A stretch of 44,324 nt of DNA from Pirellula sp. (GCA_021736575.1 JAIPFP010000023.1:1-44324), one strand, 5' to 3'. Positions 1 through 10,612 are shown, counted from the first letter of the stretch. A program made the numbers and translations. The notes: a model not told the origin generated them from the sequence alone.

Positions 1-2
1 CT

Positions 3-293
3 CGGGTCTTGGCAGAACATAGCCTTCATCATTCGGCGTCGCTCCACGAACAGATTACTTACGCATTTCGAAATTTATTGAGCCGAATTCCACGCGATCG
101 GGACTTGGGCATTCTCCGCGAAGCAATGCGGAAACAGATGGTCATCTACTCAGCCGATGGTGCGTCGGCCAGGTCCTTGCTCGATATCGGATTTGCAGCC
201 CGCGATAAATCCCTTAATGAGTCGGTGCATGCGTCAATGACTGCGGTTTGCTTGGCAATCATGAACTTAGATGAGTCGCTCACACGCGAATAA
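3..293 (+). CDS. DUF1553 (PSD1-type) protein, C-terminal fragment
   Basis: The reading frame is open from the left edge of the window and ends at the TAA at 291-293, so only about 96 C-terminal residues are present. The fragment ends in NLDESLTRE, the typical tail of DUF1553 proteins of Planctomycetes, preceded by the ARSLLDIG stretch also usual there. These are large secreted proteins, often with a cytochrome-c-like PSD1 domain, thought to act on polysaccharides; their reaction is not known. The next gene is a DUF1501 protein, which is the standard partner. The true start lies outside the window; the internal TTG at 9 is not a real start. Confidence 0.85.
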   Translation, partial: RVLAEHSLHHSASLHEQITYAFRNLLSRIPRDRDLGILREAMRKQMVIYSADGASARSLLDIGFAARDKSLNESVHASMTAVCLAIMNLDESLTRE

Positions 294-315
294 CTCCAGC
301 AATGGGACGATACCT

Positions 316-1782
316 ATGACAAACGTATTTCACGAAAACCACGCACGCGTTAACCGTCGACAACTATTCGGTTCGGCCGCCAGCGGAGTGGGCGTAGCGG
401 CACTTGCATCTCTACTCGGTAGTGGACAATCCCACGCGGACGATGCCTTCGTTCCGCCAATGGGAAACGGGATTCCCGGTCTGCCGCACCATGCGGCGAA
501 AGCAAAGCGAGTCGTGGTGCTCTGGCAAGGAGGTGGTCCATCTCATATCGATCTTTTCGATGACAAGCCGGTGTTGCGAGAGATGTCTGGCAAAGACATC
601 CCGGAGTCGATCCGCGGCGCTACACGCTTATCGACAATGTCCAGTGGGTATGGCAAATGGCCGTGCGTCCCTGCCATCAAGCCATTCCAATCGTATGGCA
701 ATTCCGGAATTCCATTGAGCACGATGATTCCCAAACTCGGTGGCATTGCGGATGAGTTGACGGTGGTGCGTTCGATGCATACCGAAGCGGTCAACCATGC
801 GCCTGGTGTGACCTTGTTTATGACAGGCTCACAAGTGCCGGGGCGCCCGAGCATGGGGTCTTGGCTTTCGTATGGATTAGGGAGCGAAACCGAGGAACTG
901 CCCACGTTTGTCGTGATGACTTCCAGCGACAAAACAAAGACCTGCGGGCAACTTTTTTTTGATTATTACTGGGGGAGTGGTTTCCTGCCGAGTCGCTTCC
1001 AGGGTGTTCGGTTCCGGAACACGGGCGATCTGGTCCCGTATTTAGCCAATCCAGCCGGTGTAAGCAAAGACGCTAGGCGGGCACTGCTGGATGACATCGC
1101 AAACATGAATGCGGAACATCTAGCAGACTATGGCGATCCGGAAATCGACACTCGAATCGCGCAATACGAAATGGCCTTTCGGATGCAAACCAGCGTCCCA
1201 GATCTCATCGATTTCTCCAACGAGTCCGCATCGACCATTGAACGCTATGGTCCAGATGCGTTGTCCAAAGGCACCTTTGCCAATAATTGCCTTGTGGCTC
1301 GTCGGTTGCTCGAGCGCGGAGTGCGTTTTGTACAACTCATGCACGCGGGCTGGGATCAGCATGGCAATCTATTCACGCAACTGGAACAGCAATGCAAAGA
1401 CACAGATGCTCCATCTGCTGCTTTGGTCCAAGATCTAAAGGAACGCGGCATGCTGGACGATACGCTGGTTGTGTGGGGAGGCGAGTTTGGCAGAACTCCC
1501 TTCGGACAAGGAGACCCGGCAAAGCCGACGGGGCGCGATCATTTTGGCAAGGCATACAGTTGGTGGCTAGCCGGAGGTGGAGTCAAAAAGGGAAGCATCT
1601 ATGGAGCAACCGACGACTACGGTTGGAACATCACCGAGAACCCGGTCCATGTTCACGACATGCAAGCAACGATAATGAACTTGTGCGGCGTCGATCACAC
1701 GCGTTTGACCTATCGCTTTCAAGGCCGTCAGTTTCGCTTAACCGACGTCCACGGCGAAGTAGTCAAAGGCATCATCGCCTGA
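316..1782 (+). CDS. DUF1501 domain-containing secreted protein
   Basis: This is a protein of about 488 residues with a twin-arginine signal peptide (NRRQLFGSAASG followed by a hydrophobic stretch ending SHA), so it is exported folded. The body carries DUF1501 hallmarks: VVLWQGGGPSHIDLFDDKP near the N-terminus, HTEAVNHAPG, the GWDQHGN motif, and WGGEFGRTPFGQ followed by GRDHFGKAYS. The family is distantly related to the alkaline phosphatase/sulfatase fold, which suggests metal-dependent hydrolase activity; substrate unknown. I chose ATG 316 because GGGA lies 8-9 bases upstream and the signal peptide begins properly there; an in-frame ATG at 271 would add 15 residues and overlap the DUF1553 gene. 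The two genes are almost certainly cotranscribed. Confidence 0.9.
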   Translation: MTNVFHENHARVNRRQLFGSAASGVGVAALASLLGSGQSHADDAFVPPMGNGIPGLPHHAAKAKRVVVLWQGGGPSHIDLFDDKPVLREMSGKDIPESIRGATRLSTMSSGYGKWPCVPAIKPFQSYGNSGIPLSTMIPKLGGIADELTVVRSMHTEAVNHAPGVTLFMTGSQVPGRPSMGSWLSYGLGSETEELPTFVVMTSSDKTKTCGQLFFDYYWGSGFLPSRFQGVRFRNTGDLVPYLANPAGVSKDARRALLDDIANMNAEHLADYGDPEIDTRIAQYEMAFRMQTSVPDLIDFSNESASTIERYGPDALSKGTFANNCLVARRLLERGVRFVQLMHAGWDQHGNLFTQLEQQCKDTDAPSAALVQDLKERGMLDDTLVVWGGEFGRTPFGQGDPAKPTGRDHFGKAYSWWLAGGGVKKGSIYGATDDYGWNITENPVHVHDMQATIMNLCGVDHTRLTYRFQGRQFRLTDVHGEVVKGIIA

Positions 1783-1854
1783 TTGGCTTTTTCATGACAC
1801 AAGGTCATGGGGGCAAAAGCCGCATAGCTGTCCATTGTACGGAATGGTGACCTA

Positions 1855-1948
1855 CTAGCCACCAAAAGGGCACAAGGTCCACAAAAAGTTTGAAAGTTCA
1901 ATTCCACAGATCATCCGGTTTGTGGCTTTTGTGAATTTTTGTGGCTAG
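1855..1948. repeat. Imperfect inverted repeat, possible terminator
   Basis: CTAGCCAC at 1855 and GTGGCTAG ending at 1948 are outer arms. Inside them, CACAA and CCACAA blocks recur as inverted partners, giving arms of about 30 bases with a loop of about 30. It lies between the end of the DUF1501 gene and the end of the LURP-one gene, which converge, so a shared terminator is plausible. There is no clear T-run. The rest of 1783-2037 shows only a small hairpin at about 1792-1808 (CATGAC / GTCATG). Confidence 0.4.
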
Positions 1949-2037
1949 GAAAAATGTTGGTCGGTGCGACGGCAGGGTTGATTACGAACGCAAAAGGCTC
2001 AACTAGCAAAGATTGACCAAGCAGCTCCTTGCCAATT

Positions 2038-2622
2038 TTACCCTCGCGATTTTTCGAGCAGCACCATCATAATCATGGAAAGCAAAGCACGCAGTTCATC
2101 ATCTTCATCTAGTTCGGCAAGCTTTTCAATCACAAAATAACGCTCAAGAATGGATGGCTTTTTTGTTGCTCTAAGGGCCGGTGTACCGTCTGCCAGCGAG
2201 ATGAGATATGTTGGATTAAGAAAGTAAATGAAGACAAAGCCAACGATTGGAATTTCGCTTAGCAATGACTCCAGGAGTTTTTTCCATGGAGCTTCCTCGC
2301 GAATGTGCATGTCGACACGCTTGTCTTCGATGACCTCATAGTGTGCGGACCAAAGGGAACGCATTCCGTGCCTTCGCACCGATCCCCAGTCGCTTCCATC
2401 CGCACCTGTGAAACTGTAGTTGGCAGAAAAATCGATGATGCGATCCGCGTTAATCTCAAACAGTTTCTTGCTTTGCGATGAGTCAGAAAACACTTCGATC
2501 TTCTCTTTGAATCGAAACATCCTTTGCTTAACAAACAGAATAGAATTTCCTGTGGCATCACGTACCGTGATTTGCTGGGCGAGCGAGAAAATCGTGAATC
2601 GGAGATCGAGCGGATACTGCAT
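2038..2622 (-). CDS. LURP-one-related (tubby-like fold) protein
   Basis: This 194-residue protein resembles the LURP-one/YxjI family, which shares the tubby/phospholipid scramblase fold. Visible features are the N-terminal ITVRDATGNSILFVKQRMF pattern, alternating beta strands through about residue 120, and a short hydrophobic segment (IVGFVFIYFL) near residue 125-140 that could touch membrane. The reaction or ligand is unknown. Its ATG overlaps the hisB stop codon by one base (TAATG), so translation is coupled to hisB although no histidine role is evident. No signal peptide is visible. The family assignment is by pattern only. Confidence 0.7.
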   Translation of the reverse strand: MQYPLDLRFTIFSLAQQITVRDATGNSILFVKQRMFRFKEKIEVFSDSSQSKKLFEINADRIIDFSANYSFTGADGSDWGSVRRHGMRSLWSAHYEVIEDKRVDMHIREEAPWKKLLESLLSEIPIVGFVFIYFLNPTYLISLADGTPALRATKKPSILERYFVIEKLAELDEDDELRALLSMIMMVLLEKSRG

Positions 2623-3215
2623 TAGAGTATACCTTTTGAACTTGGGACGCCGGTTTGCCGCGGATCGATTTCACACGCGATTCGAATCGCGCGGGCGGTT
2701 GCTTTGAAGATCGCTTCGGCGATGTGATGTGTGTTGCGACCATGGATCAACAGGATATGAAGATTGCACATGGCATTCGACGCAAAGCCTTGCCAGAAAT
2801 CCTCGACCAATTCGCTATCGAAATCGCCGATTTTGGGTGATGGCATTTCCGCTTGAAAGACCAGAAACGGACGTCCACTAAAATCGATTGCCGATGTGAC
2901 CAAGGTCTCTTCCATCGGTAAAACCATATGTCCATATCTGCGAATCCCGTGCTTGTTTCCCATGCAATGATGGATAGCTTGGCCTAAACAAATCCCTACA
3001 TCTTCCGTCGTGTGGTGGGAGTCCACTTGCAGGTCACCCACCGCGCGAACGTCGAGATCGATCAATGCATGTCGAGCCAACAAGACGAGCATATGATCCA
3101 AGAAACCAACGCCGGTGTGGATATGATTGAGTCCGGTTCCGTCCAAATTTAACTTGAGCTCGATTTTTGTTTCTGCCGTTTGGCGGGAAATACTGCTTGA
3201 GCGATCTGATGTCAT
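2622..3215 (-). CDS. hisB: Imidazoleglycerol-phosphate dehydratase
   Basis: HisB converts imidazole-glycerol phosphate to imidazole-acetol phosphate, the sixth step of histidine synthesis. The 197-residue length is typical of the monofunctional enzyme. Metal-binding motifs are present in both halves: GVGFLDHML and [11 protein letters not shown] in the first, and [11 protein letters not shown] in the second, with [15 protein letters not shown] between. It lies 73 bp downstream of gyrB on the same strand and its stop codon overlaps the start of the LURP-one gene. No other his gene is in the window. Confidence 0.96.
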   Translation of the reverse strand: MTSDRSSSISRQTAETKIELKLNLDGTGLNHIHTGVGFLDHMLVLLARHALIDLDVRAVGDLQVDSHHTTEDVGICLGQAIHHCMGNKHGIRRYGHMVLPMEETLVTSAIDFSGRPFLVFQAEMPSPKIGDFDSELVEDFWQGFASNAMCNLHILLIHGRNTHHIAEAIFKATARAIRIACEIDPRQTGVPSSKGIL

Positions 3216-3288
3216 TGTGAATCGTTTCCGTAACGAGATGCGTTCGCATTCGGGTAAAGTTCGCAGGAATGGTTTAAGTACAATCGAG

Positions 3289-5847
3289 CTAAACGTCTAA
3301 GTTTCGGACATCGAGCGCATGTTTTTCGATGAATGCGCGTCGCGGTTCGACTTTGTCGCCCATGAGCACGCGGAACATCTCATCTGCTGCGGCAGCATCT
3401 GTCAGTTGCACTTTAAGCATGGTTCGATTCGAGGGATCCAATGTGGTTTCGCGAAGCTCCTCTGCGTTCATTTCACCCAACCCTTTGAAGCGAGTGACCG
3501 AAAGCCCACGTCGGCCTGATTCACGAATCGCAGGAAGTAAGCCCCGCAAATCGTCCAGCCCTATCGCATTCTCTTCGCGATAAAGATAGAAGCGTGAATC
3601 GGTTGCACCTGTTCGATCTTTGGGAATGAGCTGTTCTACGGAAAACCCAAACTCGGCTAAATCCTTTAGGCCGGAGTTAATCGTTCGCACTTCGTACAAT
3701 TCGGAAACGTGAGCACTTTGAGTTTTGTCACTGTTTGCCGGTTCGACTTTCGGCTCAAGGGGATCGGTGGATGGGACCGTGGCTTCTGGAGTGGCTTCGT
3801 TAAGGAGGACCTTTCTGGAGGCCATAAACAGGTCGAGCTTGTCTCGCGTGACAAACCAATGATCTTCCGTACCCAAGTCCAGATGAAACACGGGTAATCG
3901 TCCAGTTTCTGGATCCATTCGTTCTGTATGAACTCGCAACGAAATGCCACGGCGTTCCAAGGTCAACATGGCGTCTTCCATGGCCGCAAGGGTTGCGCAT
4001 AGTCTACGCATCTCTTGCCCCTCGAATTTGCGATTGTTTTCATCGACGAAATGGCTGTCGTTGAGGCCTCGTTCAAGCAACTGGTGCTTCATTTCCTCTT
4101 CTGTTTGAACGTAGTAACGCTCTTTTTTGCCACGCACTACGCGGAACAGCGGCGGTTGTGCCAAGTAGACGTGTCCACCAGCGACCAACTGATACATTTG
4201 CCTATAGAAAAAGCACAAAAGCAGCGTGCGAATGTGCGAGCCATCGATGTCAGCATCCGTCATGATGATGATCCGGTTGTAGCGACGTTTGGCGATATCT
4301 TGATCGATCCCGATGCCGCTTCCAATCGCTTGGATCATGCTCATAACTTCTTCATTCGCGAGTACTTTATCTTCTCGACTCTTGTAGGCATTAATAATTT
4401 TGCCCCTGAGAGGCAGGATCGCCTGCGTATCTCGGAACCGACCACCTTCCGCGCTTCCACCTGCGGAATCGCCTTCGACAAGATAGAGCTCGCACTCTTC
4501 CATTTTATTGCTGATGCAGTCTCTCAGCTTGCCGGGCAATCCGCCCCCGCCCAAGACATTCTTTCTGTTTCGAAGAATGTCCTTGGCTTTCTTGGCCGCT
4601 TCACGAGCCTCTGCCGCGAGCAATCCTTTCTTAACCAACAATCTGGCGTTCTTTGGATTTTCCTCCAAGTACTTTGCGAGACTGTCGCCCACGACCGAGT
4701 TGACGATCCCCTCAACTTCGCTATTGCCTAACTTTGTCTTCGTTTGCCCTTCGAATTGCGGATGTCCCACGCGAACCGAGATGACGCAGGTAAGTCCTTC
4801 TCGAAAATCATCACCCGTTGGGGTTAGATCCTTGAATAAATTCTCTTTCTTTCCGTACGCGTTGAGCGTTCGTGTCAGTGCAGAGCGAAATCCGGATACG
4901 TGCGTTCCGCCTTGAAGCGTGTGGATATTGTTCACGTACGAGTGAAGGTTTTCCGTGTATTCCTCTGAATACTGCAGAGCAATTGCATAACCGAAGTCAT
5001 CTTTCTTACCTTCGATTAAGATAACATCTTTGTGGACAACCTCACTTGCTCGGTTCAAGTGCTCGACAAACTCAACAATTCCACGTTCGTAATAGAAATC
5101 ATCGCTCTGATTGGTTCGATCGTCCCGAGTCTTGATCCGAACGCCGCTGTTCAGGAACGCGAGCTCTTGGAGTCGTTTGGTGAGCGTGTCGTAGGAAAAC
5201 TTGGTGTTTGGGAAAATCTGACCATCCGGTTTGAAGGTGGTCTTGGTTCCCCGTTTGGTAGTAATTCCCGCCTCGCGGACAGGGCCTGTCGCGACGCCGC
5301 GCTCATAGGACTGGGTCCAAACCTTTCCTTCTCGATAGACCTCAACCTCGCACCATTGAGAGAGGAAATTCACGACCGTAACGCCGACACCGTGAAGACC
5401 GCCAGAAGTTTGATATGCTTTTTTCTCAAATTTTCCGCCGAATTTGAGAACAGTCATCACTCCTTCTAGGGTGCTCATTTCCTTTTGCATTAGTTCTGAA
5501 AGTTGGGCATGTCGGTCAACCGGAATGCCACGACCATCGTCTTCCACGGTTACTGAACCGTCCGCATTGATCGATACGTTGACGGATTTAGCATAAGCCG
5601 CCATCGCTTCGTCGATCGAGTTGTCAACAACCTCATAAGCAAGATGATGCAGCCCCGCGAGGGTGGTGTCTCCGATATACATCCCTGGACGCTCACGGAC
5701 ATGCTCAAGGTCGTTCAGATGTTTTAAATCTTCACCGTCGTAGCCATCAACCCCCGCATTCGATGGTCCAATTATTAGTTCGGATTGTGGATCGATAGGT
5801 AGGTCGCTGGCAGCGTTCATAAAGGGTCCGGTCGGTGAGAATTCCAT
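3289..5847 (-). CDS. gyrB: DNA gyrase subunit B
   Basis: GyrB supplies the ATPase and the TOPRIM half of gyrase, the type II topoisomerase that introduces negative supercoils. In order are the GHKL ATPase ([31 protein letters not shown]), the transducer domain, the TOPRIM domain ([16 protein letters not shown] and [14 protein letters not shown]), and the C-terminal signature [13 protein letters not shown]. At 852 residues it is longer than most; extra length includes a Pro/Glu/Ser-rich linker (around [17 protein letters not shown]) between TOPRIM and the tail. ATG 5847 is used; an in-frame ATG at 5820 is an alternative and neither has a strong ribosome site. hisB follows 73 bp downstream. gyrA and dnaA are not in the window. 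Confidence 0.97.
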   Translation of the reverse strand: MEFSPTGPFMNAASDLPIDPQSELIIGPSNAGVDGYDGEDLKHLNDLEHVRERPGMYIGDTTLAGLHHLAYEVVDNSIDEAMAAYAKSVNVSINADGSVTVEDDGRGIPVDRHAQLSELMQKEMSTLEGVMTVLKFGGKFEKKAYQTSGGLHGVGVTVVNFLSQWCEVEVYREGKVWTQSYERGVATGPVREAGITTKRGTKTTFKPDGQIFPNTKFSYDTLTKRLQELAFLNSGVRIKTRDDRTNQSDDFYYERGIVEFVEHLNRASEVVHKDVILIEGKKDDFGYAIALQYSEEYTENLHSYVNNIHTLQGGTHVSGFRSALTRTLNAYGKKENLFKDLTPTGDDFREGLTCVISVRVGHPQFEGQTKTKLGNSEVEGIVNSVVGDSLAKYLEENPKNARLLVKKGLLAAEAREAAKKAKDILRNRKNVLGGGGLPGKLRDCISNKMEECELYLVEGDSAGGSAEGGRFRDTQAILPLRGKIINAYKSREDKVLANEEVMSMIQAIGSGIGIDQDIAKRRYNRIIIMTDADIDGSHIRTLLLCFFYRQMYQLVAGGHVYLAQPPLFRVVRGKKERYYVQTEEEMKHQLLERGLNDSHFVDENNRKFEGQEMRRLCATLAAMEDAMLTLERRGISLRVHTERMDPETGRLPVFHLDLGTEDHWFVTRDKLDLFMASRKVLLNEATPEATVPSTDPLEPKVEPANSDKTQSAHVSELYEVRTINSGLKDLAEFGFSVEQLIPKDRTGATDSRFYLYREENAIGLDDLRGLLPAIRESGRRGLSVTRFKGLGEMNAEELRETTLDPSNRTMLKVQLTDAAAADEMFRVLMGDKVEPRRAFIEKHALDVRNLDV

Positions 5848-5902
5848 TCAAAGCAAAACTGCGAAAATCCCAATGATTTTCGACGTCCAAACAATGTCAC
5901 TG

Positions 5903-5930
5903 AGTATACCGAATTCTGCCATTTTGTGAC
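5903..5930 (-). promoter_or_regulatory. Putative sigma-70 promoter for gyrB
   Basis: Read on the minus strand, GTCACA (-35, 4 of 6) is followed after 16 bases by TATACT (-10, 5 of 6). The expected start of transcription is about 50 bases upstream of the gyrB ATG. The remaining divergent space between gyrB and the 6313 gene (5848-6312) shows no other gene. Confidence 0.35.
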
Positions 5931-6123
5931 GGGGGAAGTCGATGTTTGCAGTGTATTCGCAAGAGTTTTTGTGAACGTCCCATCGAGCATCTCTGCGGAA
6001 TTTTGCTCGGGTGGCAAACCGCTCGACGCTGCTCGCGACCATGTCTTATGTTAGGCGTTCAAGAAGGGTTTCCTTTTGACAAATAACTCGCAAATCAAGT
6101 CTTTGGGGGAGCATTTTTTACGA

Positions 6124-6151
6124 TTGACCTTATGCGAATTGCATCTAAGAT
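6124..6151 (+). promoter_or_regulatory. Putative sigma-70 promoter for the 6313-8770 gene group
   Basis: TTGACC, 16 bases, then TAAGAT, about 160 bases upstream of the first start codon. Match to consensus is moderate. A second TTGACA at 6076-6081 has no good -10 partner. Confidence 0.25.
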
Positions 6152-6312
6152 GATGCTTTATGTGCAAGTGCATGTGAAGAACCGTTTGACTTTTTGCGGT
6201 TCAATATTTCAAAGCCAACAGCGGTTTGCGGATGTCTTGATTATTGTCAGTGCATTACGTCACAGTCATGGCTTGAATTTCAAATCCTTTAAACCGTAAG
6301 GGAATAGAGTTC

Positions 6313-6798
6313 ATGGTTGATATAGAACGCGTCGTAACCTTAGATGAATTGATGGACAGAGTTCCCGAACAACTTGTTCGGGATGCCGAAAGTCGTAGAG
6401 CAGAAGAAGACACTAGAAAACAATCAAGCGAGGACAACATGTCGAAAGAACCTAGCAAAGCAAGGCGAATCCGCGACTACGTGGATAACCATCCGGAATC
6501 CCGAAACAAGGATGTTGTTGAAGCTCTTGGAAGCTATGGAGTTACCGCCGCAGACGTAGCCAATGTCAAGAGTCAGCAAAAGCGCAAAGAAGGTAAAGTC
6601 AAGAAGACGCCAGCCACCAAGGCCAAGGCTGCTTCGACTTCTTCTGGTGATTCGGGCAGTACAACCGCTCTGACCAACAGCGGTCCGACCATCAATTGGA
6701 GAGAGCTCGACGCAGGAGTTGCATTCGTAAAGGCTGCTGGGTCTATACAACGTGCCCAGCATCTGCTTATCATTATCGAGCAAATCAAGGCCTGCTAG
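6313..6798 (+). CDS. Small basic protein, possible DNA-binding
   Basis: I do not recognise a named family. The 161-residue protein has an acidic N-terminus, then a helical block (KARRIRDYVDNHPESRNKD ... VTAADVANVKSQQKRK, residues about 49-95) that reads like a helix-turn-helix: a short repeat of 'resist-divide' helices ending in a basic stretch. It continues with a Lys/Ala/Ser-rich linker and ends with a helical segment (VAFVKAAGSIQRAQHLLIII). Two starts are possible: ATG 6313 (AAGGGA, 9 bases upstream) and ATG 6439 (GCGAGG, 6 bases upstream), and the conserved-looking part begins at the second. The M24 peptidase follows after 14 bp. Confidence 0.6.
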   Translation: MVDIERVVTLDELMDRVPEQLVRDAESRRAEEDTRKQSSEDNMSKEPSKARRIRDYVDNHPESRNKDVVEALGSYGVTAADVANVKSQQKRKEGKVKKTPATKAKAASTSSGDSGSTTALTNSGPTINWRELDAGVAFVKAAGSIQRAQHLLIIIEQIKAC

Positions 6799-6812
6799 AA
6801 ACCTGAACAAGG

Positions 6813-7982
6813 ATGGATGGATCGACGATGAAAACCGCTAGGATGATGGCTGGTGTCCCAGCACTAAATGCTGGGCTCTACAGGCTCATTAAGTTCCTCG
6901 TGGGTGACCCCGTCGCTTGGATCGAAATTCTATCGGATTCCAATGAGAGCAGCTCCACGCTCATCTTGAGGGATATCGAAATGCAACGCGCCAAGGAGTC
7001 GGCTAACGCGGACCAAATCTCATGCCCCGCGGATTTCACCCCCGAAGGCGGTCTGTCCGGAGATCGCGAAACTGCGACCGCTCAAAGCGCAGCAGAGTTC
7101 ATTCGGCGAGCTGGCTGTAAAGAAGTCGTAGTTGATCGGTCCCTCCCAATGATCTACGCGGAGATGCTCAAGCGTGCAGGGTTGTCCGTTCGATGCGATA
7201 CGGAATGGGGCTTGATGGAACGTCGCCAAAAGGATTCAAAGGAAATTGAAGCGATCCGGTTTGCTCAACAACAAACCGAAGCTGTTATGAAACTAGCGTG
7301 TCAGACGATCGCACACGCCGAAGTAGGCGAGGATGGTGCTCTCATCGTTGACGGCCGTCCCATGACCAGCGAACGAATGCAATCCCTGATCGATGTTTGG
7401 CTGCTGGAACGCGGATTTTCAAACCCGGGTTCCATTGTGGCTAGTGGGCCCGTTGGTGCCGATTGTCATGAACACGGGTATGGGCCCTTACGTACGCAAG
7501 AACCGATTATCGTTGACATCTTCCCGAGAGACAAGAAATCGCTTTACAACGGTGATTGTACTCGTACCGTAGTGCACGGAAAAATCTCGAGCGAACTTGC
7601 AAGAATGCATGCTGCCGTAGCGAGCGCGAAAGCCAACGCCACCGCCGCAGTTCGAGCTGGTGTTACCGGCCAGTCTGTGCACGAAGCAACGGCTCGATCG
7701 ATCGAAGCCTCTGGGTACCACATGGGATTTCCGCCCGAAGGATCGTCCGATTCCTTTGCGTCTATGCCGCACGGAACCGGGCATGGCTTAGGACTCGAAG
7801 TGCACGAGCCTCCGCTGCTCGCTGCCGGTGGTCCTGAATTGCTTGTCGGCGATGTCGTTACCATCGAACCCGGTCTTTACTGCAAAGCCCTGGGAGGCAT
7901 CCGAATCGAAGACATGGTTGTTGTCACCCAAGACGGATGCGTCAACCTCAATTCGCTCCCTGAAGGGCTCGACTGGTCATAG
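6813..7982 (+). CDS. M24 family metallopeptidase (Xaa-Pro aminopeptidase-like)
   Basis: The 389-residue protein has a creatinase/prolidase-like N-terminal domain and a C-terminal pita-bread M24 domain starting near residue 140. Metal ligands can be placed: Asp in VDIFPRD, Asp in GDCTRT, His in GHGLGLEVHEPP, Glu in TIEPGLY and Glu in GIRIEDM. All five are present, so the enzyme should be an active dinuclear-metal aminopeptidase, probably releasing residues before proline; the exact substrate is not visible. No signal peptide is seen. It lies 14 bp after the small basic protein and 14 bp before the MtfA-like gene. ATG 6828 is an alternative start. Confidence 0.9.
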   Translation: MDGSTMKTARMMAGVPALNAGLYRLIKFLVGDPVAWIEILSDSNESSSTLILRDIEMQRAKESANADQISCPADFTPEGGLSGDRETATAQSAAEFIRRAGCKEVVVDRSLPMIYAEMLKRAGLSVRCDTEWGLMERRQKDSKEIEAIRFAQQQTEAVMKLACQTIAHAEVGEDGALIVDGRPMTSERMQSLIDVWLLERGFSNPGSIVASGPVGADCHEHGYGPLRTQEPIIVDIFPRDKKSLYNGDCTRTVVHGKISSELARMHAAVASAKANATAAVRAGVTGQSVHEATARSIEASGYHMGFPPEGSSDSFASMPHGTGHGLGLEVHEPPLLAAGGPELLVGDVVTIEPGLYCKALGGIRIEDMVVVTQDGCVNLNSLPEGLDWS

Positions 7983-7996
7983 TCTCCGGATGAATC

Positions 7997-8770
7997 ATGT
8001 TTGAGTGGCTTTTTGGGCGGCGAAAGCGGTTGCTAGAAACAGAGGTTTCCAGCGACGAACTTCAACTGCTGGATCAAGCTTTGTGGCAAGCGACGCATCT
8101 AACCAACGAGCAACGCGAGCGACTTGTCCGATGGTCTAGAGTTTTCGTTGCCGAAAAAACATGGGAAGGTTGCAACGGTCTTGCAATCACCGACGCAATG
8201 AAAACATGCGTTGCGTCCACGGCAGGGTTGATGGTGCTTGCGTATCCCGATTGGTATTTCGACAAGACCGCCACGATTTTGATCTACCCGAGTCCGTACA
8301 AAGTTCGCGTTGATCCAAAAGTTCTTTCGTCGACATTCAACGCTGAGATTGGCGGCGAGTTTCATCGGGCTGGCGAGACCATCTACCGAGGGCCTGTCGT
8401 GCTTAACTGGCAAGACATCCAGTTTGCGAAAAGGGACTCCAATGATGGACATCATTTGATTATACATGAGTTCTCGCATCAACTGGATATGATAAACGGA
8501 CCTAACGCCGATGGTCTGCCGCCACTTCCTGGTAACGTCGATGAAGAGGGTTGGCGAATCGCAATGCGAGAGGAGTACAAAACGGCTCGCGACATGGTAT
8601 CGCGAGGCTTTCGCGTTCGCATTGACGATTATGGACTGACCCAGGAAAGCGAGTTCTTTGCCGTTGCGAGCGAACTTTATTTCCAGGTCCCGCACGAGCT
8701 CGCGGAGTACCATCCGAATGTCCACACGCTTCTCAAACAATTCTATGTCACCGACATGCGATTCGATTGA
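7997..8770 (+). CDS. mtfA: MtfA-like zinc peptidase (M90)
   Basis: MtfA in E. coli is a zinc aminopeptidase that binds the Mlc repressor and affects glucose-transport gene control. This 257-residue protein shows the family layout: N-terminal FGRRKR, the CNGL...DAMKTCVAS block, and the zinc site HEFSHQLDMINGPNADG with the downstream glutamate in SEFFAVASE. Length matches the family. It is cytoplasmic by absence of a signal. An Mlc homologue is not in the window, so the regulatory role known from E. coli should not be assumed. Its stop lies 6 bp from the convergent pckG stop. Confidence 0.88.
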   Translation: MFEWLFGRRKRLLETEVSSDELQLLDQALWQATHLTNEQRERLVRWSRVFVAEKTWEGCNGLAITDAMKTCVASTAGLMVLAYPDWYFDKTATILIYPSPYKVRVDPKVLSSTFNAEIGGEFHRAGETIYRGPVVLNWQDIQFAKRDSNDGHHLIIHEFSHQLDMINGPNADGLPPLPGNVDEEGWRIAMREEYKTARDMVSRGFRVRIDDYGLTQESEFFAVASELYFQVPHELAEYHPNVHTLLKQFYVTDMRFD

Positions 8771-8776
8771 CAAACC

Positions 8777-10612
8777 CTACGCCATGCGAGCCATCAGCAG
8801 CTCTCGTTGACACATCAATTCTTTCGGCATGGAATGATACAATCGCAAGAAGAAATCATTTTGATTGGTAATCTCAGCCAGCCAATCTTCGCGGCTAAAC
8901 AGCATCACTGCGTCAAACTGCTCTTTGCTGAATCCCTCCAAGCCTTCTGTCGAAAAACTCTTCCAATCCGGTGTCCAGCCGATCGGAGTCTCGTGTCCAG
9001 CAATTTTTCCTTGGCAACGCTTCACGATCCATTCGAGTACCCTCAAATTTTCGCGAAATCCAGGCCAAAGAAATTTGCCGTTCGCATCTTTCCGAAACCA
9101 GTTAACGTGGAATATTCGTGGCAGTCTTTGAATGCTCTTTCGCATTTCTAGCCAATGCCCCAAGTAGTCACCCATGTCATAGCCACAGAATGGCAGCATT
9201 GCCATTGGATCGCGGCGAACGGTGCCTACACTGCCGGTTGCGGCAGCCGTCGTTTCAGAACCTTGTGTTGCACCCAAAAAAACGCCGTGTGTCCAATCAA
9301 AAGCTTGAAAGACCAAGGGCATGGTCGTTGGACGTCGACCGCCAAACACAATCGCATCAATGGGTACACCTTCGGGATTTTGCCATTCTGGATCGATGTT
9401 TGGACATTGACCGGCGGGAGCCGTGAATCGTGAGTTTGGATGAGCGGCCAATCGTCCGCAGCCGGGTGTCCAGTCCATTCCTGTCCAGTCGACCAAATGA
9501 GCTGGAGCCTCGGAATGGCCTTCCCACCAGACTCCACCTTCATCCGTCAACGCTACGTTGGTAAAGATTGTATTGCGAGACATTGCGTGCATGGCTGCGG
9601 CGTTGGACTGCCAAGAAGTTCCGGGTGCAACACCAAAGAAACCTGTCTCTGGATTAATTGCGTGAAGCTTGCCAGACTTTCCTGGCCACAACCAAGCGAT
9701 ATCATCCCCTACGAGAGTGGTCTTCCAACCAAGCTGACGATAACTCTCCGGGGGAACAATCATGGCCAAGTTGGTTTTGCCGCATGCGCTTGGAAACGCA
9801 GCAGTCAAATAAGTCTTAGCACCATCAGGTGACTCAAGTCCCATAATGAGCATATGCTCAGCCATCCAACCCGCGTCGCGGGCGATTGCACTCGCGATCC
9901 TCAGGGCTACGCATTTCTTGCCCAAAAGCGCATTTCCTCCATACCCGCTACCGTACGACCACACCTCTCGCGATTCAGGGAAATGCACGATGTACTTTTC
10001 GTCGTTGCACGGCCACGGCACGTCCTGTGCATCCTCCGTAAGTGGAGCGCCGACGCTATGCAAACAGGGAATAAAGCTGCCATCCGTGCCGAGCTTTTCA
10101 AGCACTTCATTGCCCATATGGCACATGATGCGCATATTCACGACAACGTAAGCGGAGTCCGTCAGTTGCACGCCGATCAATGCCAATGGGCTATCGGGCG
10201 GTCCCATGCAAAATGGGACAACGTACATGGTTCTGCCCGTCATGCTTCCTTGGAACTTTTCAGTCAACTTGCGTCGCATTTCATCTGGTCGCTGCCAGTT
10301 GTTCGTTCGACCAGCGTCTACTTCCCTGAGCGAACAAATGAACGTTCGGTCCTCCACGCGGGCCGTATCCGACGGGTTGCTCCGAGCCAAGAAAGAATTT
10401 GGGTGGGATTGAGCATTTAGCCGGGTAAACGTCCCGGCTTCAACGAGCTTATCCGTTAGTCGATCCCATTCATCCTGCGATCCATCGCACCACTCGATGG
10501 AATCCGCATTGCAAAGTGCACCCGTCTCTGCAACCCAAGTAGCCAAGGCTGGGTGCTTAGCCTGGTTCATGATGGGCGGAAATGATGCATAACTGGTGGA
10601 TTCGCTTTTCAT
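8777..10612 (-). CDS. pckG: Phosphoenolpyruvate carboxykinase (GTP)
   Basis: PEP carboxykinase converts oxaloacetate to phosphoenolpyruvate with GTP, the entry step of gluconeogenesis. The 611-residue length fits the GTP-dependent class. The P-loop-like kinase-1a [12 protein letters not shown], the preceding [11 protein letters not shown] block, [11 protein letters not shown] and the [10 protein letters not shown] and [11 protein letters not shown] motifs all match. ATG 10612 follows a purine-rich AGAGGGAAAAGAGAG ribosome site. It converges on the MtfA-like gene. The 438-bp space upstream holds its promoter region and a pair of repeats. Confidence 0.95.
   Translation of the reverse strand: MKSESTSYASFPPIMNQAKHPALATWVAETGALCNADSIEWCDGSQDEWDRLTDKLVEAGTFTRLNAQSHPNSFLARSNPSDTARVEDRTFICSLREVDAGRTNNWQRPDEMRRKLTEKFQGSMTGRTMYVVPFCMGPPDSPLALIGVQLTDSAYVVVNMRIMCHMGNEVLEKLGTDGSFIPCLHSVGAPLTEDAQDVPWPCNDEKYIVHFPESREVWSYGSGYGGNALLGKKCVALRIASAIARDAGWMAEHMLIMGLESPDGAKTYLTAAFPSACGKTNLAMIVPPESYRQLGWKTTLVGDDIAWLWPGKSGKLHAINPETGFFGVAPGTSWQSNAAAMHAMSRNTIFTNVALTDEGGVWWEGHSEAPAHLVDWTGMDWTPGCGRLAAHPNSRFTAPAGQCPNIDPEWQNPEGVPIDAIVFGGRRPTTMPLVFQAFDWTHGVFLGATQGSETTAAATGSVGTVRRDPMAMLPFCGYDMGDYLGHWLEMRKSIQRLPRIFHVNWFRKDANGKFLWPGFRENLRVLEWIVKRCQGKIAGHETPIGWTPDWKSFSTEGLEGFSKEQFDAVMLFSREDWLAEITNQNDFFLRLYHSMPKELMCQRELLMARMA

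Noticed and set aside
4015..4731. Long plus-strand frame opposite gyrB
   Set aside because: It is antisense to the conserved TOPRIM region and has no family signature.
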